A stretch of DNA of 64,000 nucleotides from Pseudomonadota bacterium (lineage in GTDB: Bacteria; Pseudomonadota; Gammaproteobacteria; Burkholderiales; Burkholderiaceae_C), in contig JAEWIF010000073.1 in the NCBI GenBank assembly GCA_023387335.1, positions 1-64,000 of the forward strand, read 5' to 3'. The notes beneath the pieces were generated by a model that saw only the letters and a list, made by a program, of their open reading frames with translations, was not told where the DNA came from and did not search any database. Positions 1 to 11,994 of the stretch are shown here, in pieces; position 1 is the stretch's first letter; every line of letters starts with the position of its first letter. The position numbers were made by a program, and so were the translations under genes.

Positions 1-2
1 GC

Positions 3-134
3 GCGGCGGTAGGCGGCGCCGTCGGCGCGGTGGCCGGCGCCGCGGCGGGCACGCTGGCGGCCGACGCGGCCGATGCCCAAGCGGAAGAAGACTCGGCGAA
101 GCTGCCGCCGGACGCAGATGGAGACAACCCTTAA
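3..134 (+). CDS. 3' end of a small Gly/Ala-rich protein (partial)
   Basis: The frame is open from the left edge and ends at a TAA. The visible 43 residues are a run of Ala, Gly and Val resembling a glycine-zipper membrane segment (GAVGAVAGAAAG), followed by a short acidic tail (AEEDSAKLPPDADGD). The TAA shares its bases with the stop of the convergent esterase: the palindrome TTAA at 131–134 supplies both stops. The start and most of the protein lie outside the window, so no function can be given. Confidence 0.5.
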   Translation, partial: AAVGGAVGAVAGAAAGTLAADAADAQAEEDSAKLPPDADGDNP

Positions 135-1072
135 GGCCTGAGCGCCTCGCGCAGCTGCGAAGCGCACAGCTGCACCGCCACGTTGGCCTCGTCGATCACC
201 TTGCCCATGGTGACGAAGCCGTGGATCTGCCGCTCGAAGTTCACCAGCGCGGCGCGGGTGCCGGCTTCGGAAAGCTTCTGCGCGTAGGCCAGCCCTTCGT
301 CGCGAAGCGGGTCGTAGCCGGCGATCAGCACGAAGGCCGGCGGCAGGTTGGAATGGTCCGGGTGCAGCAGCGGCGAAGCGCGCCAGTCCAGGTCGGACCG
401 GGCGTCGACCAGGTAGTGGTCGTGGAACCAGTCCATGGTCTCGGTGGTCAGCAGGTAGCCCTGCCCGTTGGTCTTGTGCGAGGGGAAGCCGCGGCGCTGG
501 TCGGTCGCGGGATAGATGAGCAGCTGGAAGGCGATCGGCAGGTCGCCCGAGGCGCGCGCCGCCAGCGCCACCACCGCCGCCAGGTTGCCGCCCGCGCTGT
601 CGCCGCCCACCGCGAGACGGTTCGCATCCAGCCGCAGTGACGCGGCGTTGTCGCGCACCCAGCGCGTGGCCGCGATCGCGTCGTCCACCGCCGCGGGGAA
701 GCGATGCTCCGGGCCCATGCGGTAGTCCACCGACACCACGGCGCAGCCCGAGGCGTTGGCGAGTTGCCGGCACAGCACGTCGTGCGAGTCGCGGTTGCCG
801 ATCACCCAGCCGCCGCCGTGGCAGTACACGAGCACCGGCAGCACCTGCTCGGCCTTGGAACCCAGCGGGCGGTAGAGCCGCAGCGGGATGTCGCCGCCGG
901 GGCCCGGCGCGGCCAGGTCGCGCGCCAGCGCCACTTCGGGCGGCTCGGGCTGGGTGGCCGCACGCCGGACCAGGTAGTACTCGCGCGCCTTCTCCGGCGT
1001 CTGCGTGTGGAAGGGCGGGATGCCCTTGTCCTCGATCAGGCGCAGCAGCGCCTGGGCCTGGGGGTGCAGCAT
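131..1072 (-). CDS. alpha/beta-hydrolase, hormone-sensitive-lipase family esterase
   Basis: A 313-residue carboxylesterase/lipase of the HSL (family IV) type. The oxyanion-hole motif HGGGW is at residues 85–89 and the nucleophile elbow GDSAGG has its Ser at 159. A later GYDPLRDEG and IHGF supply the likely acid and base of the triad. I chose the ATG at 1072 because GAGGAG lies 7 nt before it; the longer frame to 1204 has no such site and starts with low-complexity sequence. No signal peptide is seen, so it is probably cytoplasmic. Substrate unknown. Confidence 0.85.
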   Translation of the reverse strand: MLHPQAQALLRLIEDKGIPPFHTQTPEKAREYYLVRRAATQPEPPEVALARDLAAPGPGGDIPLRLYRPLGSKAEQVLPVLVYCHGGGWVIGNRDSHDVLCRQLANASGCAVVSVDYRMGPEHRFPAAVDDAIAATRWVRDNAASLRLDANRLAVGGDSAGGNLAAVVALAARASGDLPIAFQLLIYPATDQRRGFPSHKTNGQGYLLTTETMDWFHDHYLVDARSDLDWRASPLLHPDHSNLPPAFVLIAGYDPLRDEGLAYAQKLSEAGTRAALVNFERQIHGFVTMGKVIDEANVAVQLCASQLREALRP

Positions 1073-1230
1073 CGGGGGTCTCCTCGGCGGTTGAGCGTGC
1101 CAGTCTGACATACGGGTCCCCATTCGCTCCGCGCCAGCCGCATTTCGTCGCGCCCCCCGTCGGTTCGTCGCACCTCCCTCGCGACCCGCGCTCCCCCTCG
1201 GCACAGTGCACCCATCGAAGGAGCCGCACC

Positions 1231-1641
1231 ATGGAAATGAACCCCGTCATCGCCGTCCACATGACCGCCGCGCTGGGCGCGCTGGCCACCGGTCCGGTCG
1301 CGCTGTGGGCCCGCCGGCCCGGCGCGCAGCGGCCCAGGCTGCACCGCGCCTTCGGCTACGCCTGGGTCACGCTGATGCTGGTCGCCGCGATCTCCGCGCT
1401 GTTCATCCGCGACTTCACCCTGCCCAACCTCGGCGGCTACACGCCCATCCACCTGCTGGTGCCCGTCACGCTCGCCAGCCTGTTCGGCGCCTTCTGGAAG
1501 CTGGCGCACGGCAACATCGCCGGCCACCGCATGGTGATGCGCAGCCTCTACATCGGCGCCTGCCTGGTCGCCGGCGCCTTCACGCTGCTGCCGCAGCGCT
1601 ACCTGGGCCAGCTGGTCTGGAGCGCCGTCGGCCTGGCCTGA
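1231..1641 (+). CDS. DUF2306-type four-helix membrane protein
   Basis: A 136-residue integral membrane protein with about four hydrophobic helices, including a conserved-looking HLLVPVTLASLFGAFWKL stretch and several helix-associated His residues (HxxxG…H). It matches my recollection of the DUF2306 family, whose function is unknown. GAAGGAG 8 nt before the ATG sets the start; the upstream extension of the frame is antisense shadow. It is followed at 42 nt by the 2TM protein and may be transcribed with the signalling operon. Confidence 0.7.
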   Translation: MEMNPVIAVHMTAALGALATGPVALWARRPGAQRPRLHRAFGYAWVTLMLVAAISALFIRDFTLPNLGGYTPIHLLVPVTLASLFGAFWKLAHGNIAGHRMVMRSLYIGACLVAGAFTLLPQRYLGQLVWSAVGLA

Positions 1642-1683
1642 TCCCCTTTCCGTCCACCCACCCACCTCGACAAGGAGCACACC

Positions 1684-1968
1684 ATGAGCAACACGACCTT
1701 GAGCGACCGAGACATCGAACGCATCGCCCGCCGCAGCGCGCGCGCCCGCCTGGGCTGGTACATCCACGGCGGCGTCTACCTGGCCGTCATGACGCTGCTG
1801 GCCGGTCTCTCCGCGATGGGCGGCCGGACCTGGGCGATCTACCCGGCGATGGGCTGGGGGCTGGGCCTCGCCATCCACGGCCTGGTGGTGTTCTTCCTCA
1901 CCGACGGCCGCGGCGCCTACGAACGCCTGGTGGACCGCGAGCGCGAGCGCCTGCAACGCGGCGTTTGA
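1684..1968 (+). CDS. 2TM-domain protein beside a LytS-type kinase
   Basis: A 94-residue protein with an Arg-rich N-terminal helix and two transmembrane helices (about 25–45 and 52–72), then a basic C-terminal helix (RLVDRERERLQRG). This is the layout of the 2TM domain often found next to or fused with LytS/YehU-type histidine kinases. AAGGAG precedes the ATG. It ends 4 nt before the kinase start, so the two are almost certainly cotranscribed, and it may be a membrane partner of the sensor. Confidence 0.75.
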   Translation: MSNTTLSDRDIERIARRSARARLGWYIHGGVYLAVMTLLAGLSAMGGRTWAIYPAMGWGLGLAIHGLVVFFLTDGRGAYERLVDRERERLQRGV

Positions 1969-1972
1969 GAGA

Positions 1973-3073
1973 ATGCCCGCGATGTCCGCCCCGCCCGCCG
2001 ATCGCACCCTGCCGCCGTTCGCGGGCGTCCGCATCGACCCGCGCAGCAAGGCGCGGCACCTGCTGCAAAGCTGGGCGTTCTGCGTGGCCATCGCGGTGTT
2101 CCAGTTCGCGCTGCAGCCCCAGCGGCCCTTCATGCCCTCGCTGGCGTACTCGTTGTCGATCGGCACCGTCAGCTGGGCGGTGATCGACCTGGGCCGGCAC
2201 TTCTTCCCCTCCTCGCGCGAGACCGGCTGGCCCGCGCTGCTGCCCGGCATCGTGCTGGTGGGGCTGGGCATCGCAGTCGGCTACCTGGGCGGCAGCGCGC
2301 TGGGCGACCTGCTGTGCCGCACCTTCGGCTGGTACGGCGAGGCCGGCGCGCAGCACTCGCCCGCCGACCACCGCGCCGCGCTGATCATCACCACGCTGGC
2401 CGGCATCGGCGTCACCTATTACTTCTACAGCGTCTACCGCGGCAAGTACCTGGAACAGGAGATGGCCGAGGCGCGCCGCCATGCCGACGAGGCGCGCCTG
2501 AAGCTGCTGGAGACCCAGCTCGAGCCGCACATGCTGTTCAACACGCTGGCCAACCTGCGCGTGCTGATCGCGGTGGACCCGCCGCGCGCGCAGCGCATGC
2601 TCGACCACATGATCGCGTACCTGCGCGCCACGCTGGACGCCTCGCGCGCCACCACGCATCCGCTGCAGGTCGAGTTCGACCGCCTGCGCGACTACCTGGA
2701 GCTGATGGCCATCCGCATGGGTCCGCGCCTGTCGTACGAGCTGCGGCTGCCGCCGGAGCTCGCTTCCCATCCCGTGCCCACGCTGCTGCTGCAGCCGCTG
2801 GTGGAGAACGCCATCCAGCACGGGCTGGAGCCCAAGGTGGAAGGCGGCCGGCTCACGGTGCTGGCGCGCACCGAAGGCGGCGAACTGGTGCTGGACGTCA
2901 TCGACACCGGCGTGGGCGCGCCGGCGCCGGTGACGCAGGGCCATGGCTTCGGACTCACCCAGGTGCGCGAGCGGCTGGACACGCTGTACGGCCCGGCCGC
3001 GCGGCTGGCTTTCGAGCAGGACCCCGCGCCGGGCGCGCACGTCACCATCCGCCTGCCCCTTCGCATCGCATGA
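1973..3073 (+). CDS. LytS/YehU-family sensor histidine kinase
   Basis: A 366-residue sensor with four N-terminal transmembrane helices (about 30–155), a short coiled coil, then the His_kinase dimerisation helix with the phosphoacceptor His at 186 in LEPHMLFNTL, and a C-terminal HATPase domain (N-box around VENAIQHGL; G-box with GHGFGL). The usual motif is NPHFLFNTLN; here the residue after His is Met and the preceding residues are LEP. It overlaps the LytTR regulator by ATGA, so it should phosphorylate that protein. An ATG at 1982, preceded by GAGAAT, is an alternative leaderless start. Confidence 0.88.
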   Translation: MPAMSAPPADRTLPPFAGVRIDPRSKARHLLQSWAFCVAIAVFQFALQPQRPFMPSLAYSLSIGTVSWAVIDLGRHFFPSSRETGWPALLPGIVLVGLGIAVGYLGGSALGDLLCRTFGWYGEAGAQHSPADHRAALIITTLAGIGVTYYFYSVYRGKYLEQEMAEARRHADEARLKLLETQLEPHMLFNTLANLRVLIAVDPPRAQRMLDHMIAYLRATLDASRATTHPLQVEFDRLRDYLELMAIRMGPRLSYELRLPPELASHPVPTLLLQPLVENAIQHGLEPKVEGGRLTVLARTEGGELVLDVIDTGVGAPAPVTQGHGFGLTQVRERLDTLYGPAARLAFEQDPAPGAHVTIRLPLRIA

Positions 3074-3852
3074 CGACCACCGCCCTCATCGCCGAAGACG
3101 AACCGCTGCTGGCGCAGGCGCTGCAGGCCGAACTCGCGCGCGCCTGGCCGCAGCTGCGCATCGTGGCCACCGTGGGCGACGGCGCCTCCGCCGTGCGCGA
3201 GGCGCTGGCCCGCCGCCCCGACGTGCTGTTCTTCGACATCCGCATGCCCGGCCTCGGCGGCCTGGACGCCGCCGCGCAGCTGGCCGACGACTGGCCCGAG
3301 GGCGAGCCCTTTCCCGCGCTGGTGTTCGTCACCGCGTACGACCAGTACGCGGTGCAGGCCTTCGAGGCGCAGGCGGTCGACTACGTGCTCAAGCCCGTGC
3401 AGTCGGCGCGGCTGGAGCGCACCGTGGCGCGGCTGCAGGAGCAGCTTTCAAAGCGCGGCGGCGCGCCGGGGCTGGACGAAGCCGTCGACCGCCTGCGGCA
3501 CCTGCTCACGTCCGCGCCCGCTTCAACGCGGCTGAAGGTGATCCAGGCCAGCGTCGGCAACTCCATCCGCGTGGTGCCGGTCGACGACGTGCTGGTGTTC
3601 GAGGCGGCCGACAAGTACGTGCGCGTGCTCACCGTCGGCCAGGAGTACCTGATCCGCACGCCGCTGAAGGACCTGTTGCCGCAGCTGGACGCCGACGAGT
3701 TCTGGCAGGTGCACCGCGGCACGGTGGTGCGCGCGGCGGCCATCGACACGGTGACGCGCGACGAGGCGGGCAAGCTGCACCTGACCTTGCGCGGCAGGCC
3801 GGAACGGCTGCCGGTGAGCCGGCTGTACGCGCACCTGTTCAAGGCGATGTGA
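3070..3852 (+). CDS. LytTR-family response regulator
   Basis: A 260-residue two-component regulator. The receiver domain covers about residues 1–120, with acidic residues EDE at 9–11, phosphoacceptor Asp at 56 (FFDIRMPG) and conserved Lys at 108 (VLKPV). A LytTR DNA-binding domain follows (about 155–258). It overlaps the kinase gene by 4 nt. Its stop abuts the stop of the convergent thiamine-diphosphate enzyme with no gap. Target genes cannot be read from the sequence; family members usually activate promoters carrying direct repeats. Confidence 0.9.
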   Translation: MTTTALIAEDEPLLAQALQAELARAWPQLRIVATVGDGASAVREALARRPDVLFFDIRMPGLGGLDAAAQLADDWPEGEPFPALVFVTAYDQYAVQAFEAQAVDYVLKPVQSARLERTVARLQEQLSKRGGAPGLDEAVDRLRHLLTSAPASTRLKVIQASVGNSIRVVPVDDVLVFEAADKYVRVLTVGQEYLIRTPLKDLLPQLDADEFWQVHRGTVVRAAAIDTVTRDEAGKLHLTLRGRPERLPVSRLYAHLFKAM

Positions 3853-5637
3853 TCAGCGCGTCGTCACCGACGCCCACCACTCCCGCGCCGTCGCCTTCAG
3901 CGTCGCCACCGCTTCCGGATCGCCCTTCCACAGCGCCGACAGGTACGACTTGGCCTGCTTGCCCGTGACGTGGGGCGGGATCGGCATCACGTTCGGGTCG
4001 GTCACCATGTCCAGGACGACCGGGCGGTCCGAGGACATCGCCTCTTCCCACGCCAAGGCCACCTGCTCGGGCCGGTCGATGCGGATGCCGCGCAGGCCCA
4101 GCATCTTCGCGTAGTCTGCGTACGGGAAAGGCGGCAGCAGCTGCGAAGCGTCGAAGCGCGGATCGCCCGAAGTGCCGCGCTGCTCCCACGTCACCATGTT
4201 CAGGTCGCCGTTGTTCAGCACCATGACGACGAGGCGCGGGTCGTCCCACTGCTTCCAGCGGTCCGCCAGCGTGATCAGCGCGTTCACGCCCAGCATCTGC
4301 ATGGCGCCGTCGCCCAGCAGCGCGAACACCGGCCGCTTCGGATAGGCGAGCTTGGCCGCCAGCGCGTACGGCATGGCGCAGCCCATGGAAGCGAGGCCGC
4401 CCGACACCGAACCCAGCATCCCCACGCGGAACTTGAGGTCGCGCGCGTACCAGCCGGCCACGGTGCCGGAGTCGCACACCACGATGGACTCGTCCGGCAG
4501 CCGCGACGACAGCTCCCAGAACACGCGCTGCGGATTGATGGGCCGCGCGTCGCTCATCGCGCGCTCCTCCATCACCTTCCACCAGCGCGCGACGCCGGCC
4601 TCGACCTGCTCGCGCCAGGCGCGGTCCTGCTTGGGCTCGATCAGCGGCAGCAGCGCCTGCATCGTGAGCTTGGCGTCGCCCACCAGGTTCACTTCCATCG
4701 GATAGCGCAAGCCCAGGCGGCGGGGGTCCAGGTCGATCTGCACGCCGCGCGCCTGGCCCTCCTTGGGCAGGAACTCCGAATACGGGAAGCTCGAACCGAT
4801 CATCAGCAGCGTGTCGCAGCCTTCCATCAGCTCCCAGCTCGGCTGCGTGCCCAGCAGCCCGATGGAGCCCGTCACGTACGGCAGGTCGTCCGGCACCGCG
4901 GCCTTGCCCAGCAGCGCCTTGGCGATGCCGGCGCCCAGGCAGTGGGCGGCTTCCAGCACTTCCTCGCCCGCGTGCATCGCGCCCGCGCCCACCAGGATGG
5001 CCACGCGCTGGCCGGCGTTCAGCACGTCGGCCGCGGCGCGCAGCGCGGCCTGCGAAGGCACCTGCGCCTCGCCGGTCAGGCCGATGCCGGTGTGCACCGT
5101 GCCGTGCTCGCGCGGCGGCGCCTCGATCGCGGCTTCTTCCTGCAGGTCGTGCGGGACGATCACGCACGTCACCGTCCGCTGGTCGCGCGCGATGCGCACG
5201 GCGCGGTCGATCAGGTGGCGCACCTGGGATGCCGTCATCGCGGTCTGCACGTACTCGTGGGCCACGTCCTTGAACAGTGTGGCCAGGTCCACCTCCTGCT
5301 GGTAGTCGCCGCCCATCGCGCTGCGGGCCTGCTGGCCGACGATGGCCACCACCGGCTGGTGATCGGCCTTGGCGTCGTACAGGCCATTGAGCAGATGGAT
5401 CGCGCCGGGCCCCGACGTCGCCAGGCACACGCCCACCTCGCCGGTGAACTTGGCGTGCGCGCAGGCCATGAAGGCCGCCAGCTCCTCGTGCCTTGTCTGC
5501 ACGAACTGCAGGCGGTCGCCGATGCGCCCGAAGGCGCCGATCAGGCCGTTGATCCCGTCGCCGGGATAGCCGAACACGCGCCGCACGCCCCAGGCGTGCA
5601 GGCGCTCCAGGATCTGGTCGCCTACTGTCTTGGTCAT
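3853..5637 (-). CDS. thiamine-diphosphate enzyme, pyruvate oxidase/acetolactate-synthase-like
   Basis: A 594-residue ThDP enzyme of the PoxB/acetolactate synthase superfamily. The N-terminal Pyr domain has GYPGDGIN and the catalytic Glu in RHEE (about 51). The middle domain resembles the FAD/nucleotide-binding fold, and the C-terminal PP domain carries the ThDP/Mg motif GDGAMQ…NNGDLN. Most likely a pyruvate dehydrogenase (quinone)-type or related decarboxylating enzyme; the substrate cannot be decided by eye. The start at 5637 (MTKTVGDQIL) matches the family; the longer frame is non-coding. It stands alone and converges on the LytTR gene. Confidence 0.8.
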   Translation of the reverse strand: MTKTVGDQILERLHAWGVRRVFGYPGDGINGLIGAFGRIGDRLQFVQTRHEELAAFMACAHAKFTGEVGVCLATSGPGAIHLLNGLYDAKADHQPVVAIVGQQARSAMGGDYQQEVDLATLFKDVAHEYVQTAMTASQVRHLIDRAVRIARDQRTVTCVIVPHDLQEEAAIEAPPREHGTVHTGIGLTGEAQVPSQAALRAAADVLNAGQRVAILVGAGAMHAGEEVLEAAHCLGAGIAKALLGKAAVPDDLPYVTGSIGLLGTQPSWELMEGCDTLLMIGSSFPYSEFLPKEGQARGVQIDLDPRRLGLRYPMEVNLVGDAKLTMQALLPLIEPKQDRAWREQVEAGVARWWKVMEERAMSDARPINPQRVFWELSSRLPDESIVVCDSGTVAGWYARDLKFRVGMLGSVSGGLASMGCAMPYALAAKLAYPKRPVFALLGDGAMQMLGVNALITLADRWKQWDDPRLVVMVLNNGDLNMVTWEQRGTSGDPRFDASQLLPPFPYADYAKMLGLRGIRIDRPEQVALAWEEAMSSDRPVVLDMVTDPNVMPIPPHVTGKQAKSYLSALWKGDPEAVATLKATAREWWASVTTR

Positions 5638-5840
5638 CGCGGCCAATCTAGGAAGGTGCGGGCCAGCGCGGCGTCGGAACGGCGCACGCCACGGGGTAGG
5701 CCGCCACGCGCGTCGTGCTGTATCCGGGCGCCGGGACACGGATGCGGCACGCCGATTGCCATCGCGAAAACGCCGAAAGCTGACAAGAAACGCGGCACCG
5801 TCCTACAGGCCCAAATTAGTGCCTGCGGTGTACTACATCC

Positions 5841-5952
5841 CAATCACCCCGACTCCTCTGAGTCCCCTCCTCCTCCGGGGTGAGCTGGTCCGGCCCTCCG
5901 TCCCGCGACTGGCATGTTGCCCCCAGGCCCAAAGCCTGGGGGCTCTTTTTTT
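5841..5952 (+). ncRNA. candidate small RNA with a CU-rich anti-Shine-Dalgarno loop
   Basis: A 7-bp outer stem (TCACCCC 5844–5850 with GGGGTGA 5877–5883) encloses a perfect hairpin (GACTC 5851–5855, loop CTCT, GAGTC 5860–5864) and an unpaired CCCTCCTCCTCC at 5865–5876 that could pair with Shine-Dalgarno sequences. A strong intrinsic terminator ends the unit. There is no coding frame, and the nearest upstream + strand gene ends 2 kb away, so the terminator is otherwise an orphan. The 5' end is a guess because no clear promoter was found. I do not recognise a named Rfam family. Confidence 0.45.
5919..5952 (+). terminator. strong intrinsic terminator of the sRNA candidate
   Basis: Perfect 10-bp stem GCCCCCAGGC / GCCTGGGGGC with loop CCAAA, followed by TC and seven T. 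It reads on the + strand only, and no + strand gene precedes it for 2 kb. Confidence 0.9.
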
Positions 5953-6100
5953 GCCCGTAGCTTTTTCAATTCGTGCGCGAACTCACCCAATTTGTCCGCA
6001 ACGATTGCAGGGCTGTGTAGGAGGTGGCAAACAGGTAAGGTCCCTCCTACCGTCGGTCCTGAAGGGTTCGGGCATTCGCAACGCATACCTCGCGATACGG

Positions 6101-6144
6101 TGTCTTCACACGCCGGAAACATGCAAGCGACTGGTGTGAACACA
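6101..6144. repeat. inverted repeat before a small gene
   Basis: TGTCTTCACAC (6101–6111) and GTGTGAACACA (6134–6144) are inverted repeats with one mismatch and a 22-nt spacer. The right arm ends 2 nt before the ATG of the 82-residue gene. It could be an operator or a 5' hairpin. Confidence 0.4.
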
Positions 6145-6146
6145 CC

Positions 6147-6395
6147 ATGGCCCGCGACGATTCCGACCCATCCCGAGACCCCGAGCGCAAGCGCGACGGG
6201 CAGGACGCGCCCAAGCGGGACGGATCGGTCTACAACGGCCAGCGCGACAAGGCCACGGCCTGGACCCCGCGGCGTGGCCGCAGCGGCTACGGCCTGGAAA
6301 GCATCCGCCCCCACCTGCGCGCGCAGCTGGAGCAGCAGAAGCTGCTTCGCCCCACCTTCCCGCCCGACGACGACGAGCCCGAGTGGCACAAGTGA
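6147..6395 (+). CDS. small charged hypothetical protein
   Basis: An 82-residue hydrophilic protein, unrecognised. The N-terminal half is rich in Asp, Arg and Lys (DDSDPSRDPERKRDG) and looks disordered. The second half (GYGLESIRPHLRAQLEQQKLL) could form an amphipathic helix, and the end is acidic. There is no signal peptide and no clear Shine-Dalgarno. The inverted repeat directly upstream may control it. Codon use looks normal for the window. Confidence 0.55.
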   Translation: MARDDSDPSRDPERKRDGQDAPKRDGSVYNGQRDKATAWTPRRGRSGYGLESIRPHLRAQLEQQKLLRPTFPPDDDEPEWHK

Positions 6396-6404
6396 AGAGC
6401 GCAT

Positions 6405-6437
6405 AAAAAAACCCCCGCGCCTGGAGGCAGCGGGGGC
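6405..6437 (-). terminator. intrinsic terminator of the PXPV-repeat gene
   Basis: Read on the minus strand: stem GCCCCCGC… / …GCGGGGG (6430–6436 with 6412–6418) followed by seven T (6411–6405). It lies about 60 nt downstream of the minus-strand gene ending at 6496. Confidence 0.8.
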
Positions 6438-6495
6438 AGCTTGGAGGAACCCCGGTCCGGTGGTTCTCTCTTCGCGGATCGCTCAACGCATCCAA

Positions 6496-6885
6496 TCAAT
6501 CCCAGTGGCGGCCCTTCTTCCAGTGCTTGCCGCCGTGGCCGTGGCCACCATGGGCGCGCCAGCCGTGGGCGTGGCCGCCATACGCACGGTACACCGGGCC
6601 CTGCACCACGACCGGCCGCGCGGCGTAGTAGCCGGGGTACACCACCTGCGGCGGGGGCGCGTAGACCACCTGCGGGGGCGGCGCGTAAACGACGGGCGGC
6701 GGCGCCACGTACACCGGCGCGGGCTGGACGATGACCGGGCGGGCGTTGCCGACACCGACCGAGACGCCCGGCGCGGCATCGATGCCCACCGACCAGTAGA
6801 CGTCCCTCGCCTGCGCGCCGCCGGCGGCGGCCAGGCCCAGCGCGGCGACGGCCAGGGCCTTGGAAAACAGGGAACGGAACAGCAT
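6496..6885 (-). CDS. exported Pro/Val/Tyr-rich PXPV-repeat protein
   Basis: A 129-residue protein with a clear Sec signal peptide (cleavage predicted after AQA, about residue 26). The mature chain contains tandem VVYAPPPQ repeats, which fit the PXPV-repeat proteins common in Burkholderiales, and a C-terminal tail rich in His, Gly and Lys that could bind metal or nucleic acid. GGAG stands 8 nt before the ATG at 6885. Probably periplasmic or outer-membrane associated; role unknown. Confidence 0.75.
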   Translation of the reverse strand: MLFRSLFSKALAVAALGLAAAGGAQARDVYWSVGIDAAPGVSVGVGNARPVIVQPAPVYVAPPPVVYAPPPQVVYAPPPQVVYPGYYAARPVVVQGPVYRAYGGHAHGWRAHGGHGHGGKHWKKGRHWD

Positions 6886-7037
6886 GTGAAATCTCCTGCA
6901 ACGGTTTCGAGAGGCGGCGAACACACGCCCTCGGTGCGTATTTAACGCTGGGCTGGGGATGTGGCTTACGGCTGCCGCATGAAGTCCGTTGCGAGACGTA
7001 ACCCAGCCGTTCCCCGGGTAAGTCCGGAGCCCCCTCC

Positions 7038-7043
7038 TAAAAT
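7038..7043 (+). promoter_or_regulatory. -10-like TAAAAT before glnS
   Basis: TAAAAT lies 10 nt before the ATG at 7054, which has no Shine-Dalgarno. This geometry predicts a leaderless or nearly leaderless transcript. No good -35 is visible. Confidence 0.4.
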
Positions 7044-7053
7044 GCCCTTCAAT

Positions 7054-10947
<3,894 letters not shown>

Positions 10948-10980
10948 ACCGTAAATCGACCCGGAAATCCTTGGGGTGAA

Positions 10981-10995
10981 GAAAGATCACCATGA
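10981..10995 (+). repeat. right copy of the imperfect direct repeat
   Basis: GAAAGATCACCATGA, matching 8768–8785 with three bases deleted. It lies 34 nt after the stop of the fused glnS. Confidence 0.3.
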
Positions 10996-11093
10996 AGGCT
11001 CGTAGTGTCACGGACCTGCATGGTGGCCCATCCGAGCCAGCGATCTACTCTGAGCAGATGATTTCAGACCAAGCTCCGCGCCTACGTGTCTAA
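10992..11093 (+). CDS. possible 33-residue ORF after the fusion gene
   Basis: ATG to TAA, starting inside the right repeat copy (MKARSVTDLHGGPSEP…) and overlapping the end of the convergent hydrolase by 12 nt. The ribosome-binding site is weak (GAAAGA) and no homology is recognised. It may be a fragment of acquired DNA or chance. Confidence 0.15.
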   Translation: MKARSVTDLHGGPSEPAIYSEQMISDQAPRLRV

Positions 11094-11894
11094 CGATGCC
11101 CGGTCCAGGAAGCGCTCAATCGCCTCGTTTGCCGCTCCCGGACACATTACCGGCCCCATGTGCCCCATTACGGGGAACTCCACCCTCCGCACATTCCGCA
11201 GCACCGGCACCAACCTCTCCGCCACACCCCGTGACGACTCCGGCGACCTCCCGCCGACCATATAAAGCACCGGCACCCTGATCCCCCGGAACTCCTCCAC
11301 CGTCGCCGGCTCATTCATCAACGCAAACGCCCACCGCCGCACGTTCCTGCAAGCCTCCACGATCGGCCCTCTCCGCTCCACCGGCGTCCGATCAAAGCTC
11401 CCCTCCCCCATCCAGAAATCGATGAACGCGCGCGCGGCGCCTTCTCCGTCGCCACGTTCCAGGCACGCGACGCCATCACGCACCGCCTGCTGGATCCCTT
11501 CCGTCGCATTCGGCCGCGGCGCATCGCGGTCCACCAGCGCAAAGATCGTCGGCTCGTAGACCGCCAGGCTGCGCACGCGCGTCGGGTGCATCAAGGCCGC
11601 CTTCAGCGCGACGGCCGCGCCGTACGAATGGCCGACCAAGTGCACGCCCCCGGGCGCTGCGTCCAGCAGCGGTTCGATCAGTTCGACTTCATCGGCCAGC
11701 GTGATCTCGCGGTCCGACGGCCAGTCGGGCGACTTGCCGGCGCCGTACGAATCCACCGCCACCACGCGGAAGCGGTCGGACAGCAGTTCCATCAGCCCGC
11801 GCCACTGGCCGGAGTGGCTCGCGTTCGAATGCAGGCACAGCACGGTCGGGCCGGTGCCCGCTTCGCGGACGAAAGGGATCGCGGTCGCGGGCAT
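11082..11894 (-). CDS. alpha/beta-hydrolase
   Basis: A 270-residue single-domain alpha/beta-hydrolase. The oxyanion region is LHSNAS (about 21–26), the nucleophile elbow GHSYGA has its Ser at 90, and the C-terminal VMGHMGP supplies the catalytic His. A cap region lies around 130–190. It starts at 11894 because AGGAGG sits 7 nt upstream. It could be an esterase, haloperoxidase-like or lactonase enzyme; the motifs do not decide. The 3' end borders the low-GC insertion. It has no operon partner. Confidence 0.8.
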   Translation of the reverse strand: MPATAIPFVREAGTGPTVLCLHSNASHSGQWRGLMELLSDRFRVVAVDSYGAGKSPDWPSDREITLADEVELIEPLLDAAPGGVHLVGHSYGAAVALKAALMHPTRVRSLAVYEPTIFALVDRDAPRPNATEGIQQAVRDGVACLERGDGEGAARAFIDFWMGEGSFDRTPVERRGPIVEACRNVRRWAFALMNEPATVEEFRGIRVPVLYMVGGRSPESSRGVAERLVPVLRNVRRVEFPVMGHMGPVMCPGAANEAIERFLDRASLDT

Positions 11895-11982
11895 GGAAGG
11901 CCTCCTGCGCGGAACGAGGCCGACGACTATCGGCGCGCGCGCGGGGCGCGTCAACGCGCACTGCTGATCCGAGGCGAAGGCC

Positions 11983-11988
11983 TAGCAT
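11983..11988 (+). promoter_or_regulatory. -10-like TAGCAT before the DUF2905 gene
   Basis: TAGCAT ends 6 nt before the ATG at 11995, with no Shine-Dalgarno between them; one of several such arrangements in the window. Confidence 0.3.
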
Positions 11989-11994
11989 CGACGC

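Larger units (their letters stand above)
5638..6146. other. 509-nt gene-free region between divergent genes
   Basis: No convincing protein gene. It holds the promoter side of the ThDP enzyme, a structured RNA candidate with its own terminator (5841–5952), a perfect 8-bp inverted repeat GTAGGAGG/CCTCCTAC (6017–6024 and 6043–6050), and a near-perfect 11-bp inverted repeat (6101–6111 and 6134–6144) directly before the next gene. Confidence 0.6.

Noticed and set aside
3839..5883. Long open frames on the strand opposite the ThDP enzyme and other genes
   Set aside because: They are mirror frames typical of high-GC coding DNA; low-complexity Arg/Ala/His-rich translations and no ribosome-binding sites.
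6961..7053. N-terminal extension of GlnRS from 6961
   Set aside because: The extra 31 residues are not GlnRS-like, whereas MTSPAEK…NFLRQIIERDL matches the usual start.
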